From SZUA-547 sp963669265 (lineage in GTDB: Bacteria; Pseudomonadota; Alphaproteobacteria; Rhodobacterales; Rhodobacteraceae): a stretch of 64,000 nucleotides of DNA. Positions 7,185 to 15,477 of the stretch are shown in pieces. Made by a program: the position numbers and the translations under genes. Within the stretch, counting starts at the first letter, position 1, and every line of letters begins with the position of its first letter. The stretch is from the NCBI GenBank assembly GCA_963669265.1, contig OY769916.1:620001-684000 (forward strand), read 5' to 3'. A model generated the notes under the pieces. The model was not told the DNA's origin. It searched no databases and saw only the letters and a program-made list of their open reading frames with translations.

Positions 7185-7282
7185 AAACTCACCGCTTGAT
7201 AATTCGACGACTCACACAATACGTCATTTCCCCGATTTCGCGACAACTTGCGCGGAGCGGCGAGAGCCCTCACATTTAACTC

Positions 7283-7549
7283 ATGAGCCTTGCCGCTGAT
7301 CTCTACGACGACTTCTCCAACCGCCTCGCGCGCCGCAACCGCCGCCTTGCTGGCGTGCTGGACGTGCTTGTCGCCCTGACCGGCTTCGCTGTCGTAGGCT
7401 GGCTGCTGTGGACCGGCTGGGCGCTCTATGACGCCGCCATGGAGGATGGGGCGTTCTACCCCTGGAGCGTGAAGGTTGGCTCTATATCGGCTGGGCTATG
7501 GGGATGTGCGCTGTGGCATTGTTGGATAATTGGCTGGGGCGGCGAATGA
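7283..7549 (+). CDS. Small two-pass membrane protein
   Basis: Encodes 88 residues. After a basic amphipathic N-terminus (FSNRLARRNRRLAG) come two Trp-rich hydrophobic stretches (VLVALTGFAVVGWLLWTGWA and SISAGLWGCALWHCWIIGW). No domain recognised. Unknown function. Confidence 0.55.
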   Translation: MSLAADLYDDFSNRLARRNRRLAGVLDVLVALTGFAVVGWLLWTGWALYDAAMEDGAFYPWSVKVGSISAGLWGCALWHCWIIGWGGE

Positions 7550-7627
7550 GAAAGCGCACCTTCGGCTAAACGGGGTCTCGACGATTGCGTCCGCTATCGG
7601 GACAGTTTACCTGACATTCTTTCCCTG

Positions 7628-8467
7628 ATGATTGCGAGAAATTCATTGCCCTCTCTGAACCGTCTTTACCTTGACGACTCCGGCACACGCCATCCCAGCA
7701 AGAAACCCGGCAGACGGCCTGCGCATGGATACGATTGGTTCGCCCTTGGCGGCGTACTCATCAAGGAAGAGGACGAGCCTGAAGCCAAGCGCCTTCATCG
7801 TGAGTTCGCAAAGGAATGAGGCATAGAAACGCCACTTCATTCGTCAGAAATACGCTCATAGAAAGAGGGATTTGTTTGGTTGCGCGGCTTGGACGATCAG
7901 AGAGAAAAGGCCTTCTACGAAGATCTATATTGCTTAATGCGAGATTCTCCGGCTGTCGGGATTGCTTGTGTGATCGATCGACTTGGGTACAACGAGCGAT
8001 ACGCTGAGCAGTACAATGCAAATCCTTGGATGTTGTGCAAAACAGCATTCTGCGTCGTGGTCGAACGCGCAGTGAAGCTATCGGTGAAAGACCACCGCCG
8101 CCTCCGGGTGCATCCTGAAAAGTGTAATCGCAAAGAGGACAATGCGCTTAAGCGGTACTACGCAGATCTAAAGCAAAGGGGTATGCCGTTCGACGCCAAG
8201 AATTCTGAGAGGTATGCTCCGTTGAGTAACGAAGAGTTCTCGCACGCTTTTTACGAACTGAAGTTCAAGGAAAAATCCTCCCCGCTAGCACAACTTGCTG
8301 ACCTCTATCTCTGGCCAATTTGCATGGGAGGCTATCATCGCGCAAATCGTACCTATCAAAGGTTAATGGAGGATGGGAAGCTCATCGAATGTCACATTTC
8401 GGGGGATGAGCACGCCATTCTTGGGACCAAATACAGCTGCTTCGAGAATGTAGAGGTAAAAAACTAA
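7628..8467 (+). pseudogene. DUF3800-family gene interrupted by two in-frame stops
   Basis: The frame from 7628 to 8467 (279 codons plus stop) reads as one DUF3800 protein if two stops are ignored: TGA at 7817-7819 and TAG at 7859-7861. Between them the same frame gives GIETPLHSSEIRS, and after them KEGFVWLRGLDDQREKAFYE, so no frameshift is needed. The family start LYLDDSGTR and the usual YDWFALGGVLI block are present, and the downstream part keeps AQLADLYLWPI. Alignment to the family pattern suggests Trp at the TGA and Gln at the TAG, each one base from sense. DUF3800 proteins have an RNase H-like fold and are common in phage and defence contexts. Most likely a recent pseudogene; readthrough cannot be excluded. 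Confidence 0.8.
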
Positions 8468-8469
8468 AA

Positions 8470-8510
8470 CCCCGCCACGCGGGCGGGGTGAAGCGACCGC
8501 AAAGGCGGTC
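8470..8510. terminator. Two tandem hairpins after the DUF3800 pseudogene
   Basis: Hairpin 1 is CCCCGCC (8470-8476) with GGCGGGG (8482-8488); on the minus strand it is followed by TTTTAGTTTTTT, so it would terminate leftward transcripts. Hairpin 2 is GACCGC (8495-8500) with GCGGTC (8505-8510), loop AAAG. On the plus strand neither has a clean U tract. They could end transcription or belong to a structured RNA. Confidence 0.45.
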
Positions 8511-8890
8511 TCGTAGGCTAGGCCTGAGCCATATTTAGCGCCCGGACGTTAAAAAAACAATGACAATCCGCCTGGTGCGGCAAATTTCGAACATCTCTGA
8601 AATACACCTCAACTCACCTCGCTGTAACCACTCTCCGCCCCTCCTGAGCCGCCACAGCGCCCCCGACAGCGCTTGGCGTGACGTTCCGCGTAATCGGTAT
8701 GCCCGCCGTCGCCGCCTTGGCCGCCAGAAGAAGCGCTTCGAGGAAGGGTATTACGACGAGCTAGATTGAAATCGCGACACCCACCCCCGCTACAGTTGCT
8801 GAGGGTGCTACAGTTTATCAAGACAGGTGAATATGACGACTACTTCGGATGACCGGCCACTCAGATGATAGAGCGATTTTTCTAACCCAC
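8511..8890. other. Gap without convincing gene
   Basis: Frames exist on both strands (for example 8560-8769 plus and 8609-8821 minus), but they overlap each other, are Arg- or Gly-rich and lack ribosome sites. The stretch near 8700-8769 encoding an Arg-rich end (KKRFEEGYYDELD) is the only protein-like piece. I see no RNA gene. The fcl stop is at 8891. Confidence 0.4.
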
Positions 8891-9841
8891 TTATTCGGTG
8901 CCAAAGTGTTCGCGATACCAAGAATAGGTATGCTCCATACCACGCTTTAGTTCGTATCGATGCCGCCAGCCGAGCGCACGTAGGCATGAGCCATCGAGCA
9001 GCTTTCGATACGTTCCGTCGGGTTTATCCGTATCGAAGACAAGCTCGCCCTGAAAACCCGTCACCTCACAGATCAGCTGGGCAAGATCGCCGATGGTCAC
9101 GTCCTCGCCGGTTCCCACATTGACGATCCCCTCATCCGAGTAGTGCTCGGCCAAGTAAACCAGGGCGTCGGCCGCGTCATCGACGTGCAGGAATTCTCGC
9201 ATCGGTCTACCGGTGCCCCAGATCACCAGCTCTTTCGCGCCACACTCGGCCGCCTCATGCGCCTTGCGTAGCAGAGCCGGCAGGACATGACCGGTTTCAA
9301 GATCGAAATTGTCGTTTGGGCCGTACAGGTTCGTCGGCTGACAGGAAATGAAGTCGCAATCGTGCTGGCGGCGATAGGCCTGCGCAAGCATAATCCCTGA
9401 AATTTTTGCTATCGCATACCATTGATTGGTCGGCTCCAGGGGGCCGGTGAGAAGCGCATCCTCGGAGATCGGCTGCGGCGCGAGTTTCGGATAGATGCAA
9501 GACGAGCCGAGAAACACGAGCTTCTCTACGTCGTTCCGGCGCGCTGCCTCCAACACATTGGTCTGGATCATCAGGTTGTCGTAGAGAAAATCGGCGGGAA
9601 AGCTGTCATTGGCGAGAATACCGCCGACCTTGGCTGCGGCGAGGAAGACGACATCGGGCTGCGCCTCTGCCATCCACCGCTCGACCTCACCCTGCCGGGT
9701 GAGATCGGCGATTTCTCGTCCGGCGGTCAGGACTTCGCATCTTTCCGTCTTAAGGCGCCGAACGAGCGCCGCCCCCACCATGCCGCGATAGCCCGCAACC
9801 CAAACGCGTTTGCCGGTCAGGTCGTAGATTTTCTGGGTCAC
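8891..9841 (-). CDS. fcl: GDP-L-fucose synthase
   Basis: Encodes 316 residues. The NAD(P)-binding GYRGMVGAALVRRL motif is at about residues 18-31, the SDR catalytic Ser lies in LGSSCIYP (~110) and the Tyr-Lys pair in WYAIAKISG (~141-149), and QPTNLYGPNDNF follows. These are hallmarks of the bifunctional 3,5-epimerase/4-reductase that turns GDP-4-keto-6-deoxymannose into GDP-L-fucose. Length is normal for the family. It overlaps the gmd stop/start region by four bases (ATGA), so the two pathway steps are translated together. Cytoplasmic; feeds the two glycosyltransferases upstream. Confidence 0.93.
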   Translation of the reverse strand: MTQKIYDLTGKRVWVAGYRGMVGAALVRRLKTERCEVLTAGREIADLTRQGEVERWMAEAQPDVVFLAAAKVGGILANDSFPADFLYDNLMIQTNVLEAARRNDVEKLVFLGSSCIYPKLAPQPISEDALLTGPLEPTNQWYAIAKISGIMLAQAYRRQHDCDFISCQPTNLYGPNDNFDLETGHVLPALLRKAHEAAECGAKELVIWGTGRPMREFLHVDDAADALVYLAEHYSDEGIVNVGTGEDVTIGDLAQLICEVTGFQGELVFDTDKPDGTYRKLLDGSCLRALGWRHRYELKRGMEHTYSWYREHFGTE

Positions 9842-10896
9842 TGGGCCGCTCGCTCCGTGACAGGAAGCTCCGCCAGATCCGCGCGCACCATCTCAGCGAC
9901 CAACTCAGGCAGCGAGGTCTGGTGCGACCAGCCAAGTTCGCGTTCCGCCTTGGACGGATCGCCGAGCAGTATATCGACTTCCGTCGGGCGGAAATAGACA
10001 GGGTCGACCTCGACAAGAGTGCGGCCGGATCGCGCCTCGACACCGATCTCTTCGACGCCGGACCCGCGCCACTCGATCTCGACGCCGACCTCTCTGAACG
10101 CCGCTTCGACAAATTCGCGCACGGAATGTGTCTTCCCGGTCGCGAGCACAAAATCGTCCGCCGTGTCGTGCTGCAGGATGCGCCACATCCCCTCGACATA
10201 GTCCCGTGCGTGGCCCCAGTCGCGCTTTGCCTCAAGATTGCCAAGATAGAGCTTGTCCTGAAGTCCGTGTGAAATGGCCGCGACGGCGCGGGTGATCTTG
10301 CGTGTTACGAAGGTTTCACCGCGGATAGGGCTCTCATGATTGAACAAGATGCCGTTGGAGGCGAAGATCCCATACGCTTCGCGGTAATTCACGGTTACCC
10401 AATAGGCGTAGAGTTTGGCGGCCGCATAAGGCGAACGAGGGTAGAACGGCGTTGTCTCCGACTGGGGCGTCTCCGCAACCTTGCCGTAGAGCTCGGAAGT
10501 GGACGCCTGATAGAAGCGTGTTTTCTTTTCTAACCCTAACAGTCGGATCGCCTCCAGAAGGCGCGTCGCGCCGAGCCCGTCGGCGTTGCCAGTATATTCC
10601 GCAGTCTCGAAACTGACCTGAACATGACTTTGCGCAGCAAGATTGTAGATCTCATCGGGCAGGGTCTCCTGCACGATGCGGATCAGATTGGTGGCGTCAG
10701 TCATGTCGCCGTAGTGGAGAATGAACCGCCGATTTGCCTCGTGTTGGTCCTGATAGAGATGGTCGATCCGGCCGGTGTTGAAACTGGACGAGCGGCGCTT
10801 GATCCCATGAACGACATAGCCCTTTGAGAGCAATAGTTCCGCCAAATAGGCCCCGTCCTGCCCTGTAACGCCTGTTATGAGCGCGACTTTATCCAT
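9838..10896 (-). CDS. gmd: GDP-mannose 4,6-dehydratase
   Basis: Encodes 352 residues. GVTGQDGAYLAELLL (residues 9-23) is the NADP-binding loop, followed by the diagnostic HGIKRRSSSFNTGRIDHLY. The active site segment SELYGK and YAAAKLYAYW carry the Thr/Ser, Tyr and Lys of the family, and FNHESPIRGETFVTRKI is conserved. It converts GDP-D-mannose to GDP-4-keto-6-deoxy-D-mannose, the substrate of Fcl. First gene of the visible gmd-fcl pair; a 229-base gap separates it from the upstream glycosyltransferase, with an AT-rich possible promoter (TTATAA) about 45 bases before the start. Confidence 0.95.
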   Translation of the reverse strand: MDKVALITGVTGQDGAYLAELLLSKGYVVHGIKRRSSSFNTGRIDHLYQDQHEANRRFILHYGDMTDATNLIRIVQETLPDEIYNLAAQSHVQVSFETAEYTGNADGLGATRLLEAIRLLGLEKKTRFYQASTSELYGKVAETPQSETTPFYPRSPYAAAKLYAYWVTVNYREAYGIFASNGILFNHESPIRGETFVTRKITRAVAAISHGLQDKLYLGNLEAKRDWGHARDYVEGMWRILQHDTADDFVLATGKTHSVREFVEAAFREVGVEIEWRGSGVEEIGVEARSGRTLVEVDPVYFRPTEVDILLGDPSKAERELGWSHQTSLPELVAEMVRADLAELPVTERAAQ

Positions 10897-11125
10897 GCCT
10901 TCGTCCTCGACTTTGCTGCGCGCCAGATATGCTCTTTTTATAAGGGATTGATAAGCTTGGCGACGGGAAATCAGAGCTGCGTCTCAGCATTCGCTTTTAG
11001 CGCAAACTGCGACCAGTAAAGGTGCTTGAGAAGCGGAAGGTGCGCGGCACCCAAGATACACGTCAAGCGATGTTCCTTTCGTGCACGTCAGATCAGATGC
11101 CGCGATCTGAATGCCGCGCTGTGCG

Positions 11126-12088
11126 CTAGATTGAAATCCAGTTTCGTTGCGGCGCATGCCAGAATGGCTCGTAGATCACTTCGCCCGCGCACAGAAGCGC
11201 TGCGACATAGCTGAACGAGCTTTTCGCCATTATCATAACGTCAGCGCTTGCTAGACCGCGGATAGTCTCAATCGGAGGTGTGTCCAGCATCAAAAGAACG
11301 TCTGGAAAGTGCTCAACAATTTCGACGAAATCGCCTTCATCGCCTTGGGAGTACAAGTGAAGATCCCACGCGCCGTTTCGTAATTTTGGCAATCTGCTTG
11401 GTAGCTCCTTCAACTGAGAAACTATGAACTCGTTAGTTGTATAGCGCTTTTCAAACTCTGGATTCACGTCACCACGACGGACATGTAGAGACACGACAGG
11501 CCTTTTGTCGGGGCGCTGCGTCGCTCCAAGTTGCGCATTCAAGCGCAGACGTAGATGCAAAGGCTCGTAGAAGTGCGGATAACGATCCATGTATAAGTGC
11601 ATGTGCTTGACGACCGCGACAAACCGCTTCGGCGCTGAACCGGGATCCGCCAAGTACTTGTACAATCCGATCTTCGGTAGGCTGGGGTCCAGATCAGTAT
11701 CCGCGAATTCGGAGAGCGAGAGAAATCGCTCCCAGTCAGAAATCTCTCTAGCGCTTGATGTGTGTGCAACTTTTGAAAACGGAGTGTGGGCATAGGACAG
11801 GCCGATAGCGCGGCAGAACGCTATTGTGGAGATGGTCGCGTGTATCTGCGCGCCCGCGCCATCCTGTTTGCCCGCGCATGTCAGCGCTACTGGGGCAGGT
11901 ATTTCGCGTCTACGCAATCTCTCGATTTTCTGGAGTCTTTTTTTCCGCTCGCCATGAACTGGATCGCTTTTGGCGGTCCGAAGCAATCTACGAACTAGTA
12001 CTCTTGGAATCTTCATTTGGTCAAACGCAAAAATGTTGTAAGGGTGCTGTACAAAGACATGGTTCACTTTTTCCGGAACCGACAGCAT
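11126..12088 (-). CDS. Putative fucosyltransferase-like glycosyltransferase
   Basis: Encodes 320 residues. The motif VSLHVRRGDV (about residues 194-203) is the donor-binding HxRRGD signature of alpha-1,2- and alpha-1,6-fucosyltransferases (GT11/GT23-like). Downstream, the typical second region is DLHLYSQGDEGDF and then SADVMIMAKSSFSYVAALLC, with the conserved Ser-rich loop of this fold. Its neighbours make GDP-L-fucose, which fits a fucosyl donor. The exact acceptor is unknown. The N-terminal ~60 residues are basic and of unclear role; the true start may be the internal ATG at MKIPRVLVRR. GC content is lower than in flanking core genes, typical of polysaccharide loci. Confidence 0.65.
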   Translation of the reverse strand: MLSVPEKVNHVFVQHPYNIFAFDQMKIPRVLVRRLLRTAKSDPVHGERKKRLQKIERLRRREIPAPVALTCAGKQDGAGAQIHATISTIAFCRAIGLSYAHTPFSKVAHTSSAREISDWERFLSLSEFADTDLDPSLPKIGLYKYLADPGSAPKRFVAVVKHMHLYMDRYPHFYEPLHLRLRLNAQLGATQRPDKRPVVSLHVRRGDVNPEFEKRYTTNEFIVSQLKELPSRLPKLRNGAWDLHLYSQGDEGDFVEIVEHFPDVLLMLDTPPIETIRGLASADVMIMAKSSFSYVAALLCAGEVIYEPFWHAPQRNWISI

Positions 12089-12214
12089 CGAAGTCGATCA
12101 TCCTATGAAGCGCCTGCTTCAATTTTTGCCTATCGTAGTAGCGATAGCAAACGAACGTTCCAAAGGGCGTCTCCTACCGTAATCGTATATTCTCTGCATT
12201 GGATACACCGCAGT

Positions 12215-14077
12215 TTACTTGGGAGAAGTCCACAGATTTCTTCGTTTTTCCGCAGAATTTTTTAGATGTTTTCTTCTCTTATCGGAAAGTAGGGAAAGTT
12301 TTGAAGTAGATTTGTGGACCCTATAATCTAAGTTTGCTCGAATATTTCGGAACGGGTTGGTAAAAAGATAGTGGATCTTTCTCTGCAGTGAGCGCCTTTC
12401 AGCTCTTGCTGCATTGATGCTATTGCGGAGAGATTCTCTTTTGGAAGCCGCTTTCGCTAACCTCATTAGAAGGAAGTTGCACTTTCTATTCAATTGCCCA
12501 GCGGACTCTACCGAGTGCACGATGCTAGATTCAATAGTCCGAGCAAGCCCTTCTGCATCAATTTCCACTTTCCAATTGGGGAAAATTTGCTCAAGTTTGC
12601 GGCTGGCGGCGAGCGCTTCCTGATCCCGATGCAGTTCCCGGTCTCCAAGTAAGCGGTAGACGTCGGGCCCCGAAACGAAAGACATGCCAATTGCAGCGGA
12701 GGAGGTGCCGATCGTTTCGGCTAAGTAAGCCGCATCGTTTGCCGGGTTCACCAGAATAACCCGGCCTGGTGTCGCCGCATTGATCCTCAGGATAAGACTA
12801 GCGAATTCCAGCCAATCTGCGTGGATGTCCGTGAGTGGTCGATAGGCCATTTCAATGGCTATGGTGTCTGGAAGGCTGCTGAACACGGCGACGATGCGCG
12901 ATCCATTTGTGCGCTCGGCCTCTTGTTGCAAGACCTCGGCAGAAGCGCAGAGCTTTGTTGGAATTCCGGCCGAAGCAATTCGCTGGGCGAGGGCGAAACC
13001 CGTATCAGACTGATATCCGAATACCGTTAGGGAAGCTTCAGATGCTGGCCATCGACACGATGGAGCACAGAATTCTATAGTCTTGGTGCGATCCGGTTCA
13101 TAGATCTTGTCGATCGCGACATGATCGTCAGGGTAGCCTAGGATTTGGGCTCGCTGCTCTGACGACGCTGTCCATTGGCCGCGCACAGGATAATCCGCGG
13201 CAGCCCGTCCACCCCACAAGCGACGAAGATGTGCGAAGCTCTGGTATTTTGTAGCGTCCCACGTGTAAACAGATTCGATCTGATCTGAAAGATAACAGAT
13301 ACCCCGGCCGAACGTGCCCAGACCAAAGACCGCATGCCGCGCGCCCATAAGTTCGGATACGTCGTCCTGCAGAGATTTCGATTGAAGTCGGTATCGAATA
13401 TTTTCCTTAGATAGATAGTCTGCTAAGCCATTTACGCATGGGTTCTCGTCGTTTTCGTAAACGATACATACTCGGTCGATCTCTCCTTCTTTAGAGAGCT
13501 GTCGAATTACTTTGCGATAAAATGCAAGAGGGGGTTGGGGATACAAAGGATGCGGGTGGTCGGAAAAGACGTCGCCAGATCGTATATGGATGGCTAGTTC
13601 CGAGGGGTAAAGCCGAGTCGCGTGGAGATCCAAGTGAGGGAGAATCGTCGCGCGGAGTATCCTCCGCCGATCAGCGTCAGTGAATCCATCGAATAGCCCC
13701 CCGAAAACAGTAGTGCCGAAGAACGGACCTTCCAGTAGCTTCGCATTCGCGTGATCATTGTACTCGTGGGGAAAGATTTGGATGCCGCTAGGAAGGCTGA
13801 TTGGTTCATGCCGATCGAACAAATCGATCGGGCGCAAATAAACGTACTTCCATCCCATTCGCTCAACTAGCTCGATCGCGTTTGCAACCTGTACTAGACT
13901 GTTCGCGAACCGCCCAAACTTTGTGAGCCTTACCCCATCAATTTCTCCTGGTTCGGACGATAGGGAATAGCGATGGCGCGAATCAAACACTCTCTCCGGG
14001 GCGGGGACCCCTAAGTGCCGCCATAATTCATCCAATGCGGATTCCGTGTGCTGTGAATTAGTTTCTAGAGTTTTCAA
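12215..14077 (-). CDS. Two-domain glycosyltransferase, fucosyltransferase-like N-terminus
   Basis: Encodes 620 residues. Residues ~40-290 look like a fucosyltransferase fold: KFGRFANSLVQVANAIE near 53-69 (the start motif of GT11-like enzymes), LAIHIRSGDVF near 162-172 (HxRSGD donor loop), and GARHAVFGLGTFGRGICYLS near 250. Residues ~330-510 form a second domain beginning near KTIEFCAPSCRWP, which I cannot name. The C-terminal ~70 residues are very basic and may bind membrane or glycan. Together with gmd and fcl this points to assembly of a fucose-containing surface glycan. The gene is less GC-rich than its surroundings. Confidence 0.6.
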   Translation of the reverse strand: MKTLETNSQHTESALDELWRHLGVPAPERVFDSRHRYSLSSEPGEIDGVRLTKFGRFANSLVQVANAIELVERMGWKYVYLRPIDLFDRHEPISLPSGIQIFPHEYNDHANAKLLEGPFFGTTVFGGLFDGFTDADRRRILRATILPHLDLHATRLYPSELAIHIRSGDVFSDHPHPLYPQPPLAFYRKVIRQLSKEGEIDRVCIVYENDENPCVNGLADYLSKENIRYRLQSKSLQDDVSELMGARHAVFGLGTFGRGICYLSDQIESVYTWDATKYQSFAHLRRLWGGRAAADYPVRGQWTASSEQRAQILGYPDDHVAIDKIYEPDRTKTIEFCAPSCRWPASEASLTVFGYQSDTGFALAQRIASAGIPTKLCASAEVLQQEAERTNGSRIVAVFSSLPDTIAIEMAYRPLTDIHADWLEFASLILRINAATPGRVILVNPANDAAYLAETIGTSSAAIGMSFVSGPDVYRLLGDRELHRDQEALAASRKLEQIFPNWKVEIDAEGLARTIESSIVHSVESAGQLNRKCNFLLMRLAKAASKRESLRNSINAARAERRSLQRKIHYLFTNPFRNIRANLDYRVHKSTSKLSLLSDKRRKHLKNSAEKRRNLWTSPK

Positions 14078-14162
14078 ACCGCTACCGAATGGACAGAATC
14101 GTATCGTGCCCTTCTATCAGAAAGTGCCGAGGGGCGCGCAGAATCAACGAACTGACGCCCGG

Positions 14163-14381
14163 TCAACAGAGCTCCTCAACACAATCGCACCGATAAACCG
14201 GTTGGCTGCAAACCATGTCCAGATCGCCGGCGCGGACTACCCTCAGCCACAAGGCGCTCTCTCTGACGCGCTCTATGGTCAGCTCGGTCGGATACGGCTC
14301 TGCAACGCTGTCAGAGGCGCAGATGGCAGGCAGCGCGAGGGCGGGAGCGTAGGTGGCTTTCAGGAAATCACGCCGCCTCAT
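14163..14381 (-). CDS. Tat-signal small protein, possibly truncated
   Basis: Encodes 72 residues from ATG 14381. The N-terminus MRRRDFLKATYAPALALPAI is a clear twin-arginine signal (RRRDFLK). Only ~45 residues follow, Cys-containing (VCSQPVYRCDCVEELC). The window's first gene has a similar export-type start, suggesting related modules, but the mature parts do not align. A longer frame to 14432 overlaps the upstream gene and lacks a site. It overlaps the end of the upstream gene by 14 bases. Confidence 0.5.
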   Translation of the reverse strand: MRRRDFLKATYAPALALPAICASDSVAEPYPTELTIERVRESALWLRVVRAGDLDMVCSQPVYRCDCVEELC

Positions 14382-14646
14382 TGTGAGCCTCCTCCACCTC
14401 GCGCCGCTCGGCCGCTTCACGCACCGCCGCAACGGTAACGCGTTTGAATTGATCCTTCAGGCCCTTCGCCTCCTCGTGCGCCATGTAGAAGAGCGTGGAT
14501 GCGGTGGTGCTACCGCTACCAATCTTGTCGCCCCAGTTGATCAGGTCGGTTATCGCGTCGAGGAGCGCGGCAACCTGGTCAGCCGACTCCCACAACTCGT
14601 CATAAACGTCGATGAGGTTCTCTGTGTCTGGCGTGTGCTGGGTCAT
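14368..14646 (-). CDS. Small helical hypothetical protein of the island
   Basis: Encodes 92 residues, MTQHTPDTENLIDVYDELWE at the N-terminus with a long charged helical C-terminus (KRVTVAAVREAAERREVEEA). Its ATG overlaps the stop of the upstream fragment by four bases (ATGA), so it belonged to a coupled operon. Such short proteins occur next to XRE regulators in alphaproteobacterial islands. No function assigned. Confidence 0.5.
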   Translation of the reverse strand: MTQHTPDTENLIDVYDELWESADQVAALLDAITDLINWGDKIGSGSTTASTLFYMAHEEAKGLKDQFKRVTVAAVREAAERREVEEAHNEAA

Positions 14647-14951
14647 GACACCACCCCCCTGTACCGCGCATAGAGATCGTCCAGGCTTTCACCCGTCATC
14701 TCGGCCTGAGCGATAATCTCTTCGTCGGTCAGCGGTTGTCGCTTTGTCCACGGGTCGAGCCGGACCCACCGCCCGTCCTTGGCGAAGTAGGTCTCCACGA
14801 TCCGGTGAAAGTGGAAGACCGCCAACTGCTCCGGCGGAAGCCCTTCGACTGTATGGTCACGATGTACTATGTGGAGGCCATCCGGCTGCTTTGACGCGAA
14901 GACTACGTAACCGTTTCTGGTCAGGTAATGAGCGTTGTGGCGTGTCTCCCG
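14643..14951 (-). pseudogene. 5'-truncated paralogue of the 337-798 gene
   Basis: The frame is open from 14951 (a TGA sits at 14954-14952) to 14643. RHNAHYLTRNGYVVFASKQP and, further on, FHRIVETYFAKDGRWVRLDP align with RQNANYISRHGHVIFAQERD and FRRIVDSYFLEDGRWVLFQP of the protein encoded at 337-798. The signal sequence and the first half of the homologue are missing, and the frame lacks an upstream start except an internal TTG at 14825. The break point at ~14,955 lies next to an IS-like segment. Confidence 0.7.
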
Positions 14952-14971
14952 TCAGCGCCTATGGGCCGATT

Positions 14972-15147
14972 TGATGTGATTGTCTAACGGAGGGTTTTGG
15001 TCTCATCGTAACCACCAAGGAGTGGAGATGAGACGGAAACCCAGGACTACGAAATCGACGGCTGATTACAGGTCCCCGCTTAGCGGCAGTTATCCTCTGA
15101 GCGCCCTAGACTCGACACCATCCACACCACACCTAAGAACACGTTGA
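14972..15147 (+). mobile_element. Possible IS3-type insertion sequence remnant
   Basis: A short gene starts at ATG 15028 after AAGGAGTGG and reads MRRKPRTTKSTADY, then diverges and stops at 15147. That start resembles the beginning of orfA of some IS3-family elements (a Lys/Arg/Thr-rich start before VVKDIRRATR). The preceding TGTCTAACGGAGGGTTTTGG could be part of a terminal end. No transposase catalytic region, opposite end or target duplication was found, so only a scar would remain. Confidence 0.3.
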
Positions 15148-15477
15148 CGAAGGTGTTTAGAAGAAGAACAGAGCGGTCGAGACTCGCACGTCGCTTCTTT
15201 TGGCGAGATACAGATCGACATCCCTAAAAAGCTTCAGACTGCCCTCGCCGATTGTCGCCTTCGAACTATCTCACATCCCAGGATCTCTTCGCGAAAGGAG
15301 GTCCAATTTCGGGCAAGAAACAGTGGGCAGGAAGTTAGCCTGCGCGGTCACAGAAATCATCCGCCACGTCTGTTTTCGAAAATCGGTAATATCAGATGGA
15401 GACCAGTTCGATGAGGCGTTTTCGAATTGTCTCCAAAGTGTCTGCCACTCGAAGAAGAGACGACCCTATTCCCGTCA
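15148..15477. other. Gap without recognised gene
   Basis: No convincing gene or RNA is seen. The only longer frame (15200-15484, plus) is Arg/Ser-rich, has no ribosome site and runs into the TadE-like gene on the other strand. The segment probably belongs to the remnant region between the island and the pilus genes. Confidence 0.4.

Noticed and set aside
7628..8467. Selenocysteine, pyrrolysine or changed genetic code at the DUF3800 stops
   Set aside because: The TGA aligns with a Trp and the TAG with a Gln position, no SECIS-like or PYLIS-like structure is apparent, and other genes in the window use TGA and TAG as normal stops.
8560..8821. Overlapping short frames in the gap before fcl
   Set aside because: Both strands open at once, Arg- or Gly-rich, no ribosome site and no recognised motif.
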